A stretch of DNA of 64,000 nucleotides from Chersky-840 sp963811775 (GCA_963811775.1 CAWESO010000012.1:1-64000), one strand, 5' to 3'. Numbered from the stretch's first letter, positions 42,946 through 51,620 are shown. The notes: a model not told the origin generated them from the letters alone. Numbers and translations: made by a program.

Positions 42946-43758
42946 TCAGTCCCCCACGTGATCGAGCACCAGCCTGGCGACCTCACCCGGTCGTTCGAGC
43001 GGTGCCAGGTGGGCGGCGCGGTCGAGATCGGCGATCGACGACGAGGCGATGGCCGCCGCGTAGGCCTCGGCGTGGGCGCGCGGCACGATGCCGTCCTGGC
43101 GGGCGTGGACGATGAGCGTCGGTGCCGTCACACGGTGCAGACGCGCCAGCAGCTTGGGGTCATGGAGATAGGGGTTCCACCCCACTTTGGCCGTGGCCGC
43201 CAGTGATTGGAGCATGGGCCGGACGAGCTCGAAGGGGATCTGCGACGGGTCCGCCTCCATGACGTCCATGGCCCGCATCAGTTGGGCGAGAGGGAAATCG
43301 GGGTCGGCGAAGAGGTCGGCGGCGAGCTCGGACAGGACGCGCCCGAAGATCTCGGTGATGGGTGCGCCCTCCACGTAGAGGCCGACGGAGTTCACGAGCA
43401 CCATCCGCCGGACCCGCTCGGGCCACCGCACGGCGAGCTCCACCCCCATCCATCCCCCCAGCGACAGGCCGACGAGGTCGCAGCGCGGTATCTCCAGGCG
43501 GTCGAGGACGTCCAGGAGGTGGAAGGCGGCGTCCTCGATGTCGTCGATGAACGCCAGGCCCTCGGAGCTCCCGAAGCCGGGGAACAACGGGGCCAGCACG
43601 AGGCGCGTGTCGGCCAGCTCCTCGAGCATGGCCATCCCCGGCGACTCGCCCTGCGCCGAGTGGAGGTAGACGAGGGGCACCGGCCCGCCCTCGCCACCCC
43701 GGTGCACCTCGATGACACCGACGGCGGTGTCGAGGCTGGTCGGCGCGAGCGCTGTCAC
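42946..43758 (-). CDS. alpha/beta-fold hydrolase
   Basis: The 270 residues show the fold's usual signs: YLHSAQGESPG (oxyanion region), FPGFGSSEGL, the nucleophile elbow GLSLGGWMGVELA, the acid in VHARQDGIVP and the His in DRAAHLAPLERPGEV. It hydrolyses an ester-like or C-C bond; the substrate is unknown. The GTG start overlaps the stop of the luciferase-like gene by GTGA, so the two are cotranslated and probably act in one pathway, as in meta-cleavage-type degradation. Confidence 0.88.
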   Translation of the reverse strand: MTALAPTSLDTAVGVIEVHRGGEGGPVPLVYLHSAQGESPGMAMLEELADTRLVLAPLFPGFGSSEGLAFIDDIEDAAFHLLDVLDRLEIPRCDLVGLSLGGWMGVELAVRWPERVRRMVLVNSVGLYVEGAPITEIFGRVLSELAADLFADPDFPLAQLMRAMDVMEADPSQIPFELVRPMLQSLAATAKVGWNPYLHDPKLLARLHRVTAPTLIVHARQDGIVPRAHAEAYAAAIASSSIADLDRAAHLAPLERPGEVARLVLDHVGD

Positions 43759-44933
43759 GACGTGGCCGCCGGGACCGGCGCGTCGCTCCCCGGCACATCC
43801 CCGCCCGGGAAGGCGTCGCGCAGTTTCGGCAGGACCTCGGTGGCGAAGAGGTCGAGGCTCCGCTTGGTGTCGGCCGCGGGCAGCGTGCCCAGCTGGAAGA
43901 GGCCGAGAAGGTTCCCCACCCCCAGGCGCCCCACGTTCTCGGCCAGCACCTCGGTGACGGTCTCCGGGGACCCCACGATGGCGTAGCGCCCCTCCACCAC
44001 CTGCTCCCAGCTCTCGAGGTTGAGCGCGAACGTGCCGGCGTTCTTCATGATGTTCTCCACCGAGCGCACCGAGGTGTAGCCGGGGGGCGAGATGTTGATG
44101 CCCGGCAGCAGACGCCGGACGAAGTACCAGAAATGCTCCTCGTAGCGCCGGCGGGCCTCGGCATCGGTCTCGGCCACGAAGATGGGGACGAGCCAGCCGA
44201 GCTGGAGGGGGTCGGCCTCGTACCCCTCCTTCTGACACGCCTCGCGCATCATGGCGAACATCCGCTCGAACACGCTGATGTGGAAGTACGGGATTCCCAT
44301 GTAGGCGTAGCGGTGCTTGGCCACGAACTCCAACGTCTCGAGCGACCCGACACCGGGGATCCAGATCTCGGGATGCGGCTGTTGGATCGGACGGGGCCAC
44401 GAGTTCACGTAGCGCAGCTTGTAGTGCTTGCCCACGAACTCGAACGGGCCCGGCTCCGTCCATGCCCTCAGGATGAGGTCGTGGGCCTCGGCGAAGCGCT
44501 CGCGGGCATGGGCCGGGTTCATCGAGAAGGAGTAGTACTCGGGGCCCCCGCCGACCACCATGCCGGCGATCAGCCGCCCGCCGCTGATGCAGTCGATCAT
44601 GGCGAATTCCTCGGCCACGCGCGTCGGGGGGTCGTACAAGGGGAGGGCGTTGCCGACCACGGCGATGCGGACCCGCGTCGTCAGGCGGGCCAGGATCGAG
44701 GCGATCAGGTTGGGCGACGGCATGATGCCGTACGCGTTCTGGTGGTGCTCGTTGACGCACACACCGTCGAAACCGAGCTCTTCGGCGTAGACGAGCTCGT
44801 CGATGTAGCGGTTGTAGAGCTGACCGCCGAGACTCGGGTCGAAGAATGCGTTCGGGCAGGTGATCCACGCCGGCCCGTCGTAGTCGGGGGGCAGGTCCGG
44901 ATACGGCATGAGGTGGAAGCTGAAGAAACGCAC
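43755..44933 (-). CDS. LLM-class flavin-dependent oxidoreductase
   Basis: A bacterial-luciferase-like monooxygenase of 392 residues: FFSFHLMPYPDLPPDYDG, GFDGVCVNEHHQNAYG, RIAVVGNALPLYDPPTRVAEEFAMID, SGGRLIAGMVVGGG, and PEIWIPGVGSLETLEF. Members use FMNH2 or F420H2; I cannot tell which from sequence alone. The GTG has a strong GGAGG ribosome site. It is coupled to an alpha/beta hydrolase. An imperfect inverted repeat at 44993-45014 lies just upstream and may control it. Confidence 0.88.
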   Translation of the reverse strand: MRFFSFHLMPYPDLPPDYDGPAWITCPNAFFDPSLGGQLYNRYIDELVYAEELGFDGVCVNEHHQNAYGIMPSPNLIASILARLTTRVRIAVVGNALPLYDPPTRVAEEFAMIDCISGGRLIAGMVVGGGPEYYSFSMNPAHARERFAEAHDLILRAWTEPGPFEFVGKHYKLRYVNSWPRPIQQPHPEIWIPGVGSLETLEFVAKHRYAYMGIPYFHISVFERMFAMMREACQKEGYEADPLQLGWLVPIFVAETDAEARRRYEEHFWYFVRRLLPGINISPPGYTSVRSVENIMKNAGTFALNLESWEQVVEGRYAIVGSPETVTEVLAENVGRLGVGNLLGLFQLGTLPAADTKRSLDLFATEVLPKLRDAFPGGDVPGSDAPVPAATS

Positions 44934-44992
44934 AGGTGGCCTCCTGCGCCGGCCCCCTGTGCCGACGCGGCGGTCATGGTACTGCCGGTGTT

Positions 44993-45014
44993 ACTGACTG
45001 ACGAATCAGTTAGT
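44993..45014. promoter_or_regulatory. imperfect inverted repeat upstream of the luciferase-like gene
   Basis: ACTGACTGA-CGAA-TCAGTTAGT pairs over nine bases with one mismatch. It overlaps the last codons of the second sufC and lies about 60 bases before the luciferase-like start, so it may be a TetR-type operator for that gene or a terminator after sufC. No T-tract follows on the minus strand, which favours an operator slightly. Confidence 0.4.
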
Positions 45015-45824
45015 GCCGGCGGCCGCGTCTCGTTCCCGGGCGGCAGACTCGAATGCGGCGTATCCCGTCCGTTCGAGCTCGCCCGCCAACTCCGGCCCGC
45101 CGCTGGCCACGATGCGGCCCCGCACGAGGACGTGCACGACGTCGGGCTCGAGCGCGGACAAAAGGCGCCGGTAGTGGGTGATGGCGAGCACGCCGAGGTC
45201 CCATTCGGCGACGCCGTCACGCACCCGTCGGGCCACGTCACGCAGCCCGTCGATGTCGATGCCGGAGTCGAGCTCGTCGAGCACGGCGATGCTCGGGCGC
45301 AGCATCGCCATCTGCAGCGTCTCACTGCGCTTGCGCTCCCCGCCCGACAGATCGACGTTGAGCGGTCGCTCGAGCAGGCTGGTCTCGAGCCCGACGCGCT
45401 CGGCCTCGGCCAGGGCTCGGGTGGCCAGGGTGCCCGCGGCGTCGTCGGGGCTCATGCCCCGCCCCGCCAGGGCCTCGGCCAGCGCCTCGTGGAGGCCGAC
45501 GCCGGGCACCTCGATGGGATCCTGCGGGGCCAGGAACAGCCCCAACCGGGCCCGCTCGAACGGGGCCAGGGACAAGAGGTCCAGGCCGTCGAGCGTCACG
45601 CTCCCCCCGAGGACCTGGTAGCCCGGCTTCCCCATGAGGACATGGGCGAGGGTGCTCTTGCCCGAGCCGTTCGGGCCCATGACGGCGTGGACCTCGCCGC
45701 TGCGCACCACGAGGTCGACGCCGCTGAGCACCTCGGTCCCGGCCACGCCGGCCCGCAGCCCCACGATCGCCAACTCGTGCGCGTGGCCCGACCCGTGTGT
45801 CGCATTCGGGGTGGCACCGGTCAC
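45006..45824 (-). CDS. sufC: Fe-S assembly ATPase SufC, second diverged copy
   Basis: The 272 residues keep all ABC motifs in SufC form: GPNGSGKSTLAHVLMGKPGYQ, Q-loop FLAPQDPIEVPGVG, signature LSGGERKRSETLQMAML, Walker B IAVLDELDSGIDID, and AITHYRRLL. It differs clearly from the copy at 38721 in the Q-loop (APQDP versus FQYPEE) and has a longer N-terminus. It is coupled by GTGA overlap to the Rieske gene and follows sufD, so it is the likely partner of SufB and SufD. Both copies appear intact. Confidence 0.9.
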   Translation of the reverse strand: MTGATPNATHGSGHAHELAIVGLRAGVAGTEVLSGVDLVVRSGEVHAVMGPNGSGKSTLAHVLMGKPGYQVLGGSVTLDGLDLLSLAPFERARLGLFLAPQDPIEVPGVGLHEALAEALAGRGMSPDDAAGTLATRALAEAERVGLETSLLERPLNVDLSGGERKRSETLQMAMLRPSIAVLDELDSGIDIDGLRDVARRVRDGVAEWDLGVLAITHYRRLLSALEPDVVHVLVRGRIVASGGPELAGELERTGYAAFESAARERDAAAGTN

Positions 45825-46138
45825 GGGAGCTCCACGAGCACGTCGTCTCCGTCGACCTTGACGCCGTAGACCGGGACAGGCTTCGTGGCGGGGAGCGACC
45901 GGGGCTCGCCCGTGCGCAGGTCGAACATCGACCCGTGCTTCCAGCACTCGATCTCGCACTCGTCGACGAGCACCTCGCCTTCGGACAGCGAGTAGTCCTC
46001 GTGGCTGCACGTGTCACCGATGGCGTAGAAGTCGTCGTCGATGCGCACCAGGGCGATGCGGTGGGCGCCGACGTCGAAGCGCCGCGCCGCGCCCGAGGAC
46101 AGCTCGTCGCGCCCGCACAGGCGCACGACGTCACCCAC
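45821..46138 (-). CDS. Rieske-type [2Fe-2S] ferredoxin of the SUF operon
   Basis: The 105-residue protein contains both Rieske boxes: DTCSHEDYSLSEG (CxH) and ECWKHGSMFDLRTGEP (CxxH), giving the two-Cys, two-His ligand set of a [2Fe-2S] cluster. It is a small soluble electron carrier. It overlaps the end of sufD by eight bases and the second sufC by GTGA. Rieske ferredoxins are often encoded in SUF operons, perhaps to supply electrons to assembly or as a first client. Confidence 0.9.
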   Translation of the reverse strand: MGDVVRLCGRDELSSGAARRFDVGAHRIALVRIDDDFYAIGDTCSHEDYSLSEGEVLVDECEIECWKHGSMFDLRTGEPRSLPATKPVPVYGVKVDGDDVLVELP

Positions 46139-47495
46139 CGGTCCCACCCCGTCCCGACAGCCGCCCGGCCAGGCGGCGGTGCACGGCGTCCTCGACCCAT
46201 CGGCCCACTCCCGGGAACGGCGCCCGTCCGGCCAGGTCGGCGAAGAAGCCGAGCACGATGAGGCGCTCGGCCACGGCGGGATCGATGCCCCGCGTCTCGA
46301 GGTAGTACCGCTGCTCCTCGTCGATCGGGCCGACCGTCGAGGCATGGCTGCACCGCACGTCGTTCTCGTCGATGTCGAGGTTGGGCACCGAGTCGGCATG
46401 GGCTCCTTCGGAGAGCACGAGATTGTGGTTGGTCTGCTGCGCGTTCGAGCCCCGTGCCCCCTTGCGGATGCGGATCATGCCGCTGTAGACCGACCGGGCC
46501 GTGTCGGCCACCGCCCCTTTGAACAGCAGCTGGCTCTCGGTTCTCGGCGCGCCGTGGTCCTGGAGGGTCCGAAAGTCGTGGACCTGCTCGCCCGTGCCGA
46601 GGTACGCGGCGAGCAGCGACGTCCGCCCTGACTGGCCCACGAGGTCGGAGTCGGTGCGCACCCGCGCATAGCGACCACCCAGCCCGGCCGTGAACGACTG
46701 CAGCGTGGCGTCGCGCCCCACCCGACTGGCCTGCAGGGCGATGGACATCGCCCCGTGCCCGAGCACCTGCAGGTTGGCGTACCGCAGGTGGGCGTCGTCG
46801 GCGACGTTCAGCTCGGTGACGGGGACGACGAGCGCGGAGACCGGGGCGGTGTCGGACTCGTCACCGGCGGGAAGCGAGCCCGAGACCACCGATGCCGGCG
46901 CCGTCAGCTCGATGATGCCCGCTTCGGACGATGGGCCCAGGTCCACCAGGACGTGCGAGAACGCGGAGACCCCGGGAGTCACCCCGGTGCCGGGTGCGAC
47001 GAGATGGACCACGACCACCGGCTCGCGCACCACCGTCTTGGCCGGGACACCGACGTGGATGACGTCGGCGACGTACGCATCGTGCAGCTCGCCGAACGCG
47101 TCGCGGGCCGGTGCCAGCGCACCGAATGATTCGGGCGCGTCGGACAGGGACGAGTCTCTGGTCCCGGCCACCATGAGCGTCTCGGGTGCCGAGGCGGTCG
47201 CCTCGATGGCTTCGATCACGCCGTTGCAGGTCACGACCAGACCGGCCCGGGGGCCCAGGGAGTCGGCCAGCCGCCGGGCCACGGCCAGGGCCGCCGCCGA
47301 GTCCTCGGCGCCGCGGGGAGGGCCGAGACCGAACGCATCGAGGTCGAAGGCGTTGATGCCGCTGTAGCGCCAGACCTCCTCGGCCTCGGTCGGGATACTC
47401 GAGGTCGAGAACCGCTGCCAGGCGTCGGCCCGGCGCCGCACCAGCCAGTCGGGGCCGCCTAGTGCCGAGGACGCGTCGGCGGTGAACGTGGTCAG
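46131..47495 (-). CDS. sufD: Fe-S assembly scaffold subunit SufD
   Basis: SufD pairs with SufB on the SufC ATPase dimer. The sequence has the SufD pattern: PDWLVRRRADAWQRFSTSSIPTEAEEVWRYS at the start, a beta-helix centre, and SLQ-like core ending RTSLLAAYLGTGEQVHDFRTLQDHGAPRTESQLLFKGAVADTARSVYSGMIRIRKGA, then SNAQQTNHNLVLSEGAHADSVPNLDIDENDVRCSHASTVG. The natural N-terminus LTTFTADA follows a GAGGT ribosome site and would use CTG at 47495 (454 residues); the nearest conventional start is GTG 47543, with a weak ribosome site. Confidence 0.9.
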   Translation of the reverse strand: MTTFTADASSALGGPDWLVRRRADAWQRFSTSSIPTEAEEVWRYSGINAFDLDAFGLGPPRGAEDSAAALAVARRLADSLGPRAGLVVTCNGVIEAIEATASAPETLMVAGTRDSSLSDAPESFGALAPARDAFGELHDAYVADVIHVGVPAKTVVREPVVVVHLVAPGTGVTPGVSAFSHVLVDLGPSSEAGIIELTAPASVVSGSLPAGDESDTAPVSALVVPVTELNVADDAHLRYANLQVLGHGAMSIALQASRVGRDATLQSFTAGLGGRYARVRTDSDLVGQSGRTSLLAAYLGTGEQVHDFRTLQDHGAPRTESQLLFKGAVADTARSVYSGMIRIRKGARGSNAQQTNHNLVLSEGAHADSVPNLDIDENDVRCSHASTVGPIDEEQRYYLETRGIDPAVAERLIVLGFFADLAGRAPFPGVGRWVEDAVHRRLAGRLSGRGGTGG

Positions 47496-47662
47496 GGGTC
47501 TACCTCTCTGGCGGGGGTGGGACGAAGGGCGCCACCTTGACACTCGGGCCCGGCACCCAGCCTACCGGGGTGCGCTCGCCCCTCTCTCGGGTGACGGTCC
47601 CCGGCGACGGTGACCGGGAACCCTCGGCGGGCGGGGGCGAGCGGCGCCGTAATGTGGCCGCC

Positions 47663-48520
47663 ATGTCCACTTTCGAGGTCCTCTCCATCGAACGCGACGG
47701 CCCCGTCGCCACGCTGTGGCTCGACCGGGCCGAGGCCCGAAACGCCATGGGCCCGGCGTTCTGGGCCGACCTGCCCCGGGCCATGGACGAGCTCGGCGCG
47801 GACCGGTCGGTGCGCGCCATCGTCCTCGCGGCGCGCGGGCCCCACTTCAGCGTCGGCCTCGACCTCAAGGCCATGGCCGGGATGCTCACCGGCGGAGCCG
47901 GGGACGCGTCCGACGCCGCTGGCAACGGGGCGACCCGCCCCCCGTCGATGGCGTCGCGGGCGGTGACGGCGCGCCTCGGCGTCCTGCGCATGCAGGCGTC
48001 GGTCACGGCTGTGGCCCAGTGCCCGAAGCCGGTCGTCGCCGCCATCCACGGCTACTGCATCGGGGGTGGTGTCGACGTCGTCTCGGCCTGTGACATCAGG
48101 GTGGCGAGCGCGGATGCCGTGTTCTCGGTGCGGGAGACCAAGGTGGCGATCGTCGCCGACCTCGGCAGCCTGCAACGACTGCCCCGCATCATCGGCAAGG
48201 GACACGTGGCCGAGCTGGCCCTCACGGGCAAGGACATCACCGCGGCGCGGGCCAAGGAGATAGGGCTCGTGAACGACGTGCTGACCGACGCCGACGCGGC
48301 GTTGGTCGCGGCCCGCCACGTCGCGGCCGAGATCGCCGCCAACTCGCCCCTCGCCGTGCAGGGGACGAAGGCGGTGCTGGCGGCGTGCGAGGATAAGTCC
48401 GTGTCCGAGGGCCTCGACTACGTGGCGACGTGGAACGCGGGATTCCTGTCCTCGGACGATCTCGTCGAAGCCATGACGGCCTTCCTGGAGAAGCGGCCTC
48501 CCGACTTCACAGGCAACTGA
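47663..48520 (+). CDS. enoyl-CoA hydratase/isomerase, dienoyl-CoA isomerase-like
   Basis: A crotonase of 285 residues: TLWLDRAEARNAMG, the oxyanion-hole strand HFSVGLDLKAM, IHGYCIGGGVDVVSACDIRVAS, and ETKVAIVADLGSLQRLPRIIG. The Asp in VADLGSLQRLP occupies the position of the catalytic Asp of delta3,5-delta2,4-dienoyl-CoA isomerase (ECH1). It would rearrange unsaturated acyl-CoAs in beta-oxidation. It sits on the plus strand inside the minus-strand SUF arm. A TAATGT box is seven bases before the ATG. Confidence 0.88.
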   Translation: MSTFEVLSIERDGPVATLWLDRAEARNAMGPAFWADLPRAMDELGADRSVRAIVLAARGPHFSVGLDLKAMAGMLTGGAGDASDAAGNGATRPPSMASRAVTARLGVLRMQASVTAVAQCPKPVVAAIHGYCIGGGVDVVSACDIRVASADAVFSVRETKVAIVADLGSLQRLPRIIGKGHVAELALTGKDITAARAKEIGLVNDVLTDADAALVAARHVAAEIAANSPLAVQGTKAVLAACEDKSVSEGLDYVATWNAGFLSSDDLVEAMTAFLEKRPPDFTGN

Positions 48521-48566
48521 GCGGCTGTCGCCAGGGCGGGCGGCGAGGGGCCGCCTCGGCCGGCGC

Positions 48567-48905
48567 TCAGCGCCGTTTCCACCACCGCCGGGGTCGCTCG
48601 GCGCTGCGCTCTTGCTTCTCGACTTCGGCCACGGTCTCGGGCACGACGGCGTCGACGATGTCGGCCGCCTCTTCGAGCAACCGCACCACGTCGGGGCCTC
48701 CGGGCGCGGGCTCGTCCTCGACGGGGGCCCGGACCAGGCTTCCGGGCTGCCAGCCGATGTCCACCATGCGCGGCGCGAACGACGCGCACGGGTCGGGACA
48801 CCGCCACGGTGCTTCGGGAGCGAGGTCGAGCTCACAGAATCGCACCACCTCGCCGGTGGCGTACGAGCGGCTCTGGAAGTGCTTGCACCCCTCACGCATG
48901 GGCAC
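48567..48905 (-). CDS. small Cys-rich conserved protein in the SUF arm
   Basis: The 112-residue protein begins with REGCKHFQSRSYATGEVVRFCELDLAPEA followed by WRCPDPCASFAPR: four cysteines and a His that could bind zinc or an Fe-S cluster. The rest is an acidic helix (LLEEAADIVDAVVPETVAEVEKQ) and a basic end. The GTG start has a strong GAGGAGG ribosome site. No family with a known role is recognised. Its place 82 bases after sufB on the same strand suggests a link to Fe-S work. Confidence 0.7.
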   Translation of the reverse strand: MPMREGCKHFQSRSYATGEVVRFCELDLAPEAPWRCPDPCASFAPRMVDIGWQPGSLVRAPVEDEPAPGGPDVVRLLEEAADIVDAVVPETVAEVEKQERSAERPRRWWKRR

Positions 48906-48986
48906 AGCACCAGCCTCCTCTCTTCCGGCGCGCCGGCCGCGTCGGGCGAAACTGTCCCGAGGACGCCGGGCCCAGGCCCGACGCCA

Positions 48987-51530
48987 TCAGCCGACTGCGC
49001 CCTCCATCTGCAGCTCGATGAGCCGGCTCCACTCCACTGCGTACTCCATGGGCAGCGTCCGGACGACAGGCTCGATGAAGCCATTGACGATCATACTCAT
49101 GGCCTGACTCTCCGACAGGCCCCGGCTCATCAAGTAGAAGAGCTGGTCTTCGCCGACCTTCGACACCGTGGCCTCGTGCCCGATCTGGGCGTCGCGCTCC
49201 TCGACCTCCATGTAGGGCTTGGTCTCCGAGGTCGATTCCTCGTCGAGGATGAGGGCGTCGCAGCGGACGAAGCTCTTGGCGTGCTTCGCCCCTTCCTCCA
49301 CCCGGACGAGGCCGCGGTACGTCGACAGGCCCCCGTCTTTGGAGATGGACTTCGACACGATGGTCGACGTGGTCTCCGGAGCGGCGTGCACCATCTTCGC
49401 CCCCGCGTCCTGGTGCTGGCCGTTGCCGGCGTACGCCACCGACAGCACCTCGCCCGAGGCCTTGGGCCCCATCAGGTACACCGAGGGGTACTTCATGGTG
49501 AGGCGAGAGCCGATGTTGCCGTCGATCCACGCCACGTGCGCCTCGGCTTCGGCCCGGGCCCGCTTGGTCACGAGGTTGTACACGTTGTTGGACCAGTTCT
49601 GGATGGTCGTGTACGTGATGCGCGAGCCGGGCAGCGCCACCAGCTCCACCACGGCCGAGTGCAGCGAGTCCGTCGTGTACACCGGGGCGGAGCACCCTTC
49701 CACGTAGTGCACCTCCGAGCCCTCGTCCGCGATGATCAGGGTCCGCTCGAACTGGCCCATGTTCTCGGTGTTGATCCGGAAGTAGGCCTGCAGCGGCATG
49801 TCCACCTTCACCCCGGGCGGGACGTAGATGAACGACCCCCCCGACCACACCGCCGAGTTCAGCGCGGCGAACTTGTTGTCGTTGGGCGGGATGATCGTCC
49901 CGAACCAGCGCCTCACGAGCTCGGGGTAGTCGCGCAGCGCCGTGTCCATGTCGCAGAACAGCACACCCAGGGACTCGAGGTCCTCGCGGTTGCGGTGGAA
50001 GACCACCTCGCTGTTGTGAACAATGAATCCCTCGGCCACAAAGTTGTGATGACCGTGCACCTCGATGTCGAATACTGGTTCCACGCCAACCGTCTCGATC
50101 GACTCGACCTTGACGAATCCCATCATTTCACTCGTGTGCGCCCGGAATACCGTGCCCTTGGCCGTCCGGTAGGTTTGCGCATAGTGACGACGACCCAGCC
50201 GGTCGCGCCGGCGCGGAGAGCGCGCCGGGATCTGGTCGAATCGTCCGCTCAACCTCAGGTGGTATGCCTGCAGGACCCGATCCCGATCGAAGGGGTGCCG
50301 ATTGCGAACGTCGATGACGCGACTGCTCCCGATGCCGCACAGTGCGAGCAACTCCTTCAGTTGAGACAGCATCTCCCGATTGGCGCTGCAGAACATGGCG
50401 TCCTTCGAGGTCGGATGGTCCCTCACGTAGCCGTCCGAATCGAGGAGCCCCGCGATCAGTGCCAACCGCTGGGATCGAGGCAGGCCAAAGCACCAATCCG
50501 GGAAACCCTTGGTTTTCGAGGTCCCTCCGAGACCGTTGAGCTCGACAAACTCGGCGAGGGCGGCAGTGCCCTTCCCCCGCAGCCGGAGCCCGTCGGAGGC
50601 CAGTGCCAGCTCGATCCCGAACAGTTCCCGGGTAACCCGCCGGATCTCCTCGACCAAAACCTCATCGGTCCGGTCGACGGCGATCTCGACAACGGGATAC
50701 TGACCCTGCTTCAGGTAACCGTCTCCCAAATAGACACCGGTCCACCAGCACAGATCGTCCGTCGTCGTCGTCGGGAACCTCGCTTCAGGCCGGTTCGGGG
50801 CCAAGAGCGCGAAAGGCTGACCGTAGTCCGGAATGTCGGTTGCGATGGCGATCAGATCACCGACCGCGAGATCCTCGACCGGAACCCAGGTAGCTCGGAA
50901 CCGGGCATGCTTCGCTCCAGCGCGACGCTGGTCTCGTAAGACGAGGAACGGGTGATTGGACGACGCTCCGATGGTCCGACCCCGAGCCGTTATCTCGAAG
51001 ACCTCCTTCTCACCCGAACACCGGTGTCCGACGACGCTGGACACGACGACCTCTTTGGACGTCTCGTCGAGCGAGAAGACCTCATCCTCCGGCGCCAGTT
51101 CCTTGATGGGTCGCATACCCGACGTCGTCCAGACGCGCGTCGAGCCGCGGAGACACTCGTACTGGGCAGTGACACCGGCCAGGTACTTGCGCTCGGCCTC
51201 GGGGATGCCCAACTTCTCGTAGGTCGTCTTGATGGACTCGGGCAGCGCGTCCCAGTCCTTCACCTGACCTTCGGTGGGCTTCACGTAGTAGTAGATGTTC
51301 TCGAAGTCGAGGTCGGGCATGTTCACCGCGAACCACGGGGCCATGGGGCGGGCCATGAAGCGCTTCAGGGCCTTCAGGCGGAAGTCCCGCATCCACTCGG
51401 GCTCGCCCTTCATGGCCGACATCTCGCGGACGATCTCTTCGGACAGGCCCTTCTTGGGCTTGAAGACGTAGTCCTCGGCATCACTCCAGCCGAGCTTGTA
51501 CCGGCCGAGATCGAGATCCGCTGTCGTCAT
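48987..51530 (-). CDS. sufB: Fe-S assembly scaffold SufB, interrupted by an intein
   Basis: SufB is the core scaffold of the SUF Fe-S assembly machine. The precursor has 847 residues: an N-extein of 125 (LGWSDAEDYVFKPKKGLSEE to AGVTAQYE), an intein of 381, and a C-extein starting SEVVFHRNREDLESLGVLFCDMD and containing NKFAALNSAVWSGGSFIYVPPGV, EGCSAPVY and the C-terminal KVGEDQLFYLMSRGLSESQA. Mature SufB would be 466 residues, the normal length. I choose ATG 51530, which has the ribosome site AAAGGTGA; a GTG at 51542 is also open. It heads the leftward SUF arm. Confidence 0.95.
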   Translation of the reverse strand: MTTADLDLGRYKLGWSDAEDYVFKPKKGLSEEIVREMSAMKGEPEWMRDFRLKALKRFMARPMAPWFAVNMPDLDFENIYYYVKPTEGQVKDWDALPESIKTTYEKLGIPEAERKYLAGVTAQYECLRGSTRVWTTSGMRPIKELAPEDEVFSLDETSKEVVVSSVVGHRCSGEKEVFEITARGRTIGASSNHPFLVLRDQRRAGAKHARFRATWVPVEDLAVGDLIAIATDIPDYGQPFALLAPNRPEARFPTTTTDDLCWWTGVYLGDGYLKQGQYPVVEIAVDRTDEVLVEEIRRVTRELFGIELALASDGLRLRGKGTAALAEFVELNGLGGTSKTKGFPDWCFGLPRSQRLALIAGLLDSDGYVRDHPTSKDAMFCSANREMLSQLKELLALCGIGSSRVIDVRNRHPFDRDRVLQAYHLRLSGRFDQIPARSPRRRDRLGRRHYAQTYRTAKGTVFRAHTSEMMGFVKVESIETVGVEPVFDIEVHGHHNFVAEGFIVHNSEVVFHRNREDLESLGVLFCDMDTALRDYPELVRRWFGTIIPPNDNKFAALNSAVWSGGSFIYVPPGVKVDMPLQAYFRINTENMGQFERTLIIADEGSEVHYVEGCSAPVYTTDSLHSAVVELVALPGSRITYTTIQNWSNNVYNLVTKRARAEAEAHVAWIDGNIGSRLTMKYPSVYLMGPKASGEVLSVAYAGNGQHQDAGAKMVHAAPETTSTIVSKSISKDGGLSTYRGLVRVEEGAKHAKSFVRCDALILDEESTSETKPYMEVEERDAQIGHEATVSKVGEDQLFYLMSRGLSESQAMSMIVNGFIEPVVRTLPMEYAVEWSRLIELQMEGAVG
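50013..51155 (-). other. intein in SufB with LAGLIDADG homing endonuclease
   Basis: The 381-residue intein begins with Cys1 (CLRGSTRVWTTSGMRPIKEL, block A), has block B RTIGASSNHPFLVL, two dodecapeptide motifs (WTGVYLGDGYL at about 138-148 and LIAGLLDSDGYV at 233-244) of a LAGLIDADG endonuclease, and ends with block F/G (VFDIEVHGHHNFVAEGFIVHN). The next extein residue is Ser. All splicing residues (Cys1, block B His, final His-Asn, +1 Ser) are present, so it should splice, and the endonuclease looks intact. The base composition is visibly less GC-rich than the flanking sufB, a sign of recent arrival. Confidence 0.93.
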
Positions 51531-51608
51531 CGTCACCGTCACCTTTGGCCTTCGCCTGAGCCGGGCACTCGCCCGGCCCGTCGACGGGGCCGTCCGGGGG
51601 TATTTCCC

Positions 51609-51620
51609 CTACCTAGATAG
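51609..51620. promoter_or_regulatory. near-palindromic site in the sufB upstream region
   Basis: CTACCTAGATAG and its complement CTATCTAGGTAG differ at two symmetric positions. The site lies in an AT-rich patch about 80 bases before the sufB start. A TTGTTA hexamer sits next to it on the minus strand at 17 bases from ATACCC. A promoter with an overlapping operator is plausible, but the boxes are weak. Confidence 0.35.

Noticed and set aside
48612..50939. Plus-strand frame of 775 residues opposite sufB
   Set aside because: Shadow of sufB and its intein; no domain or start signal.
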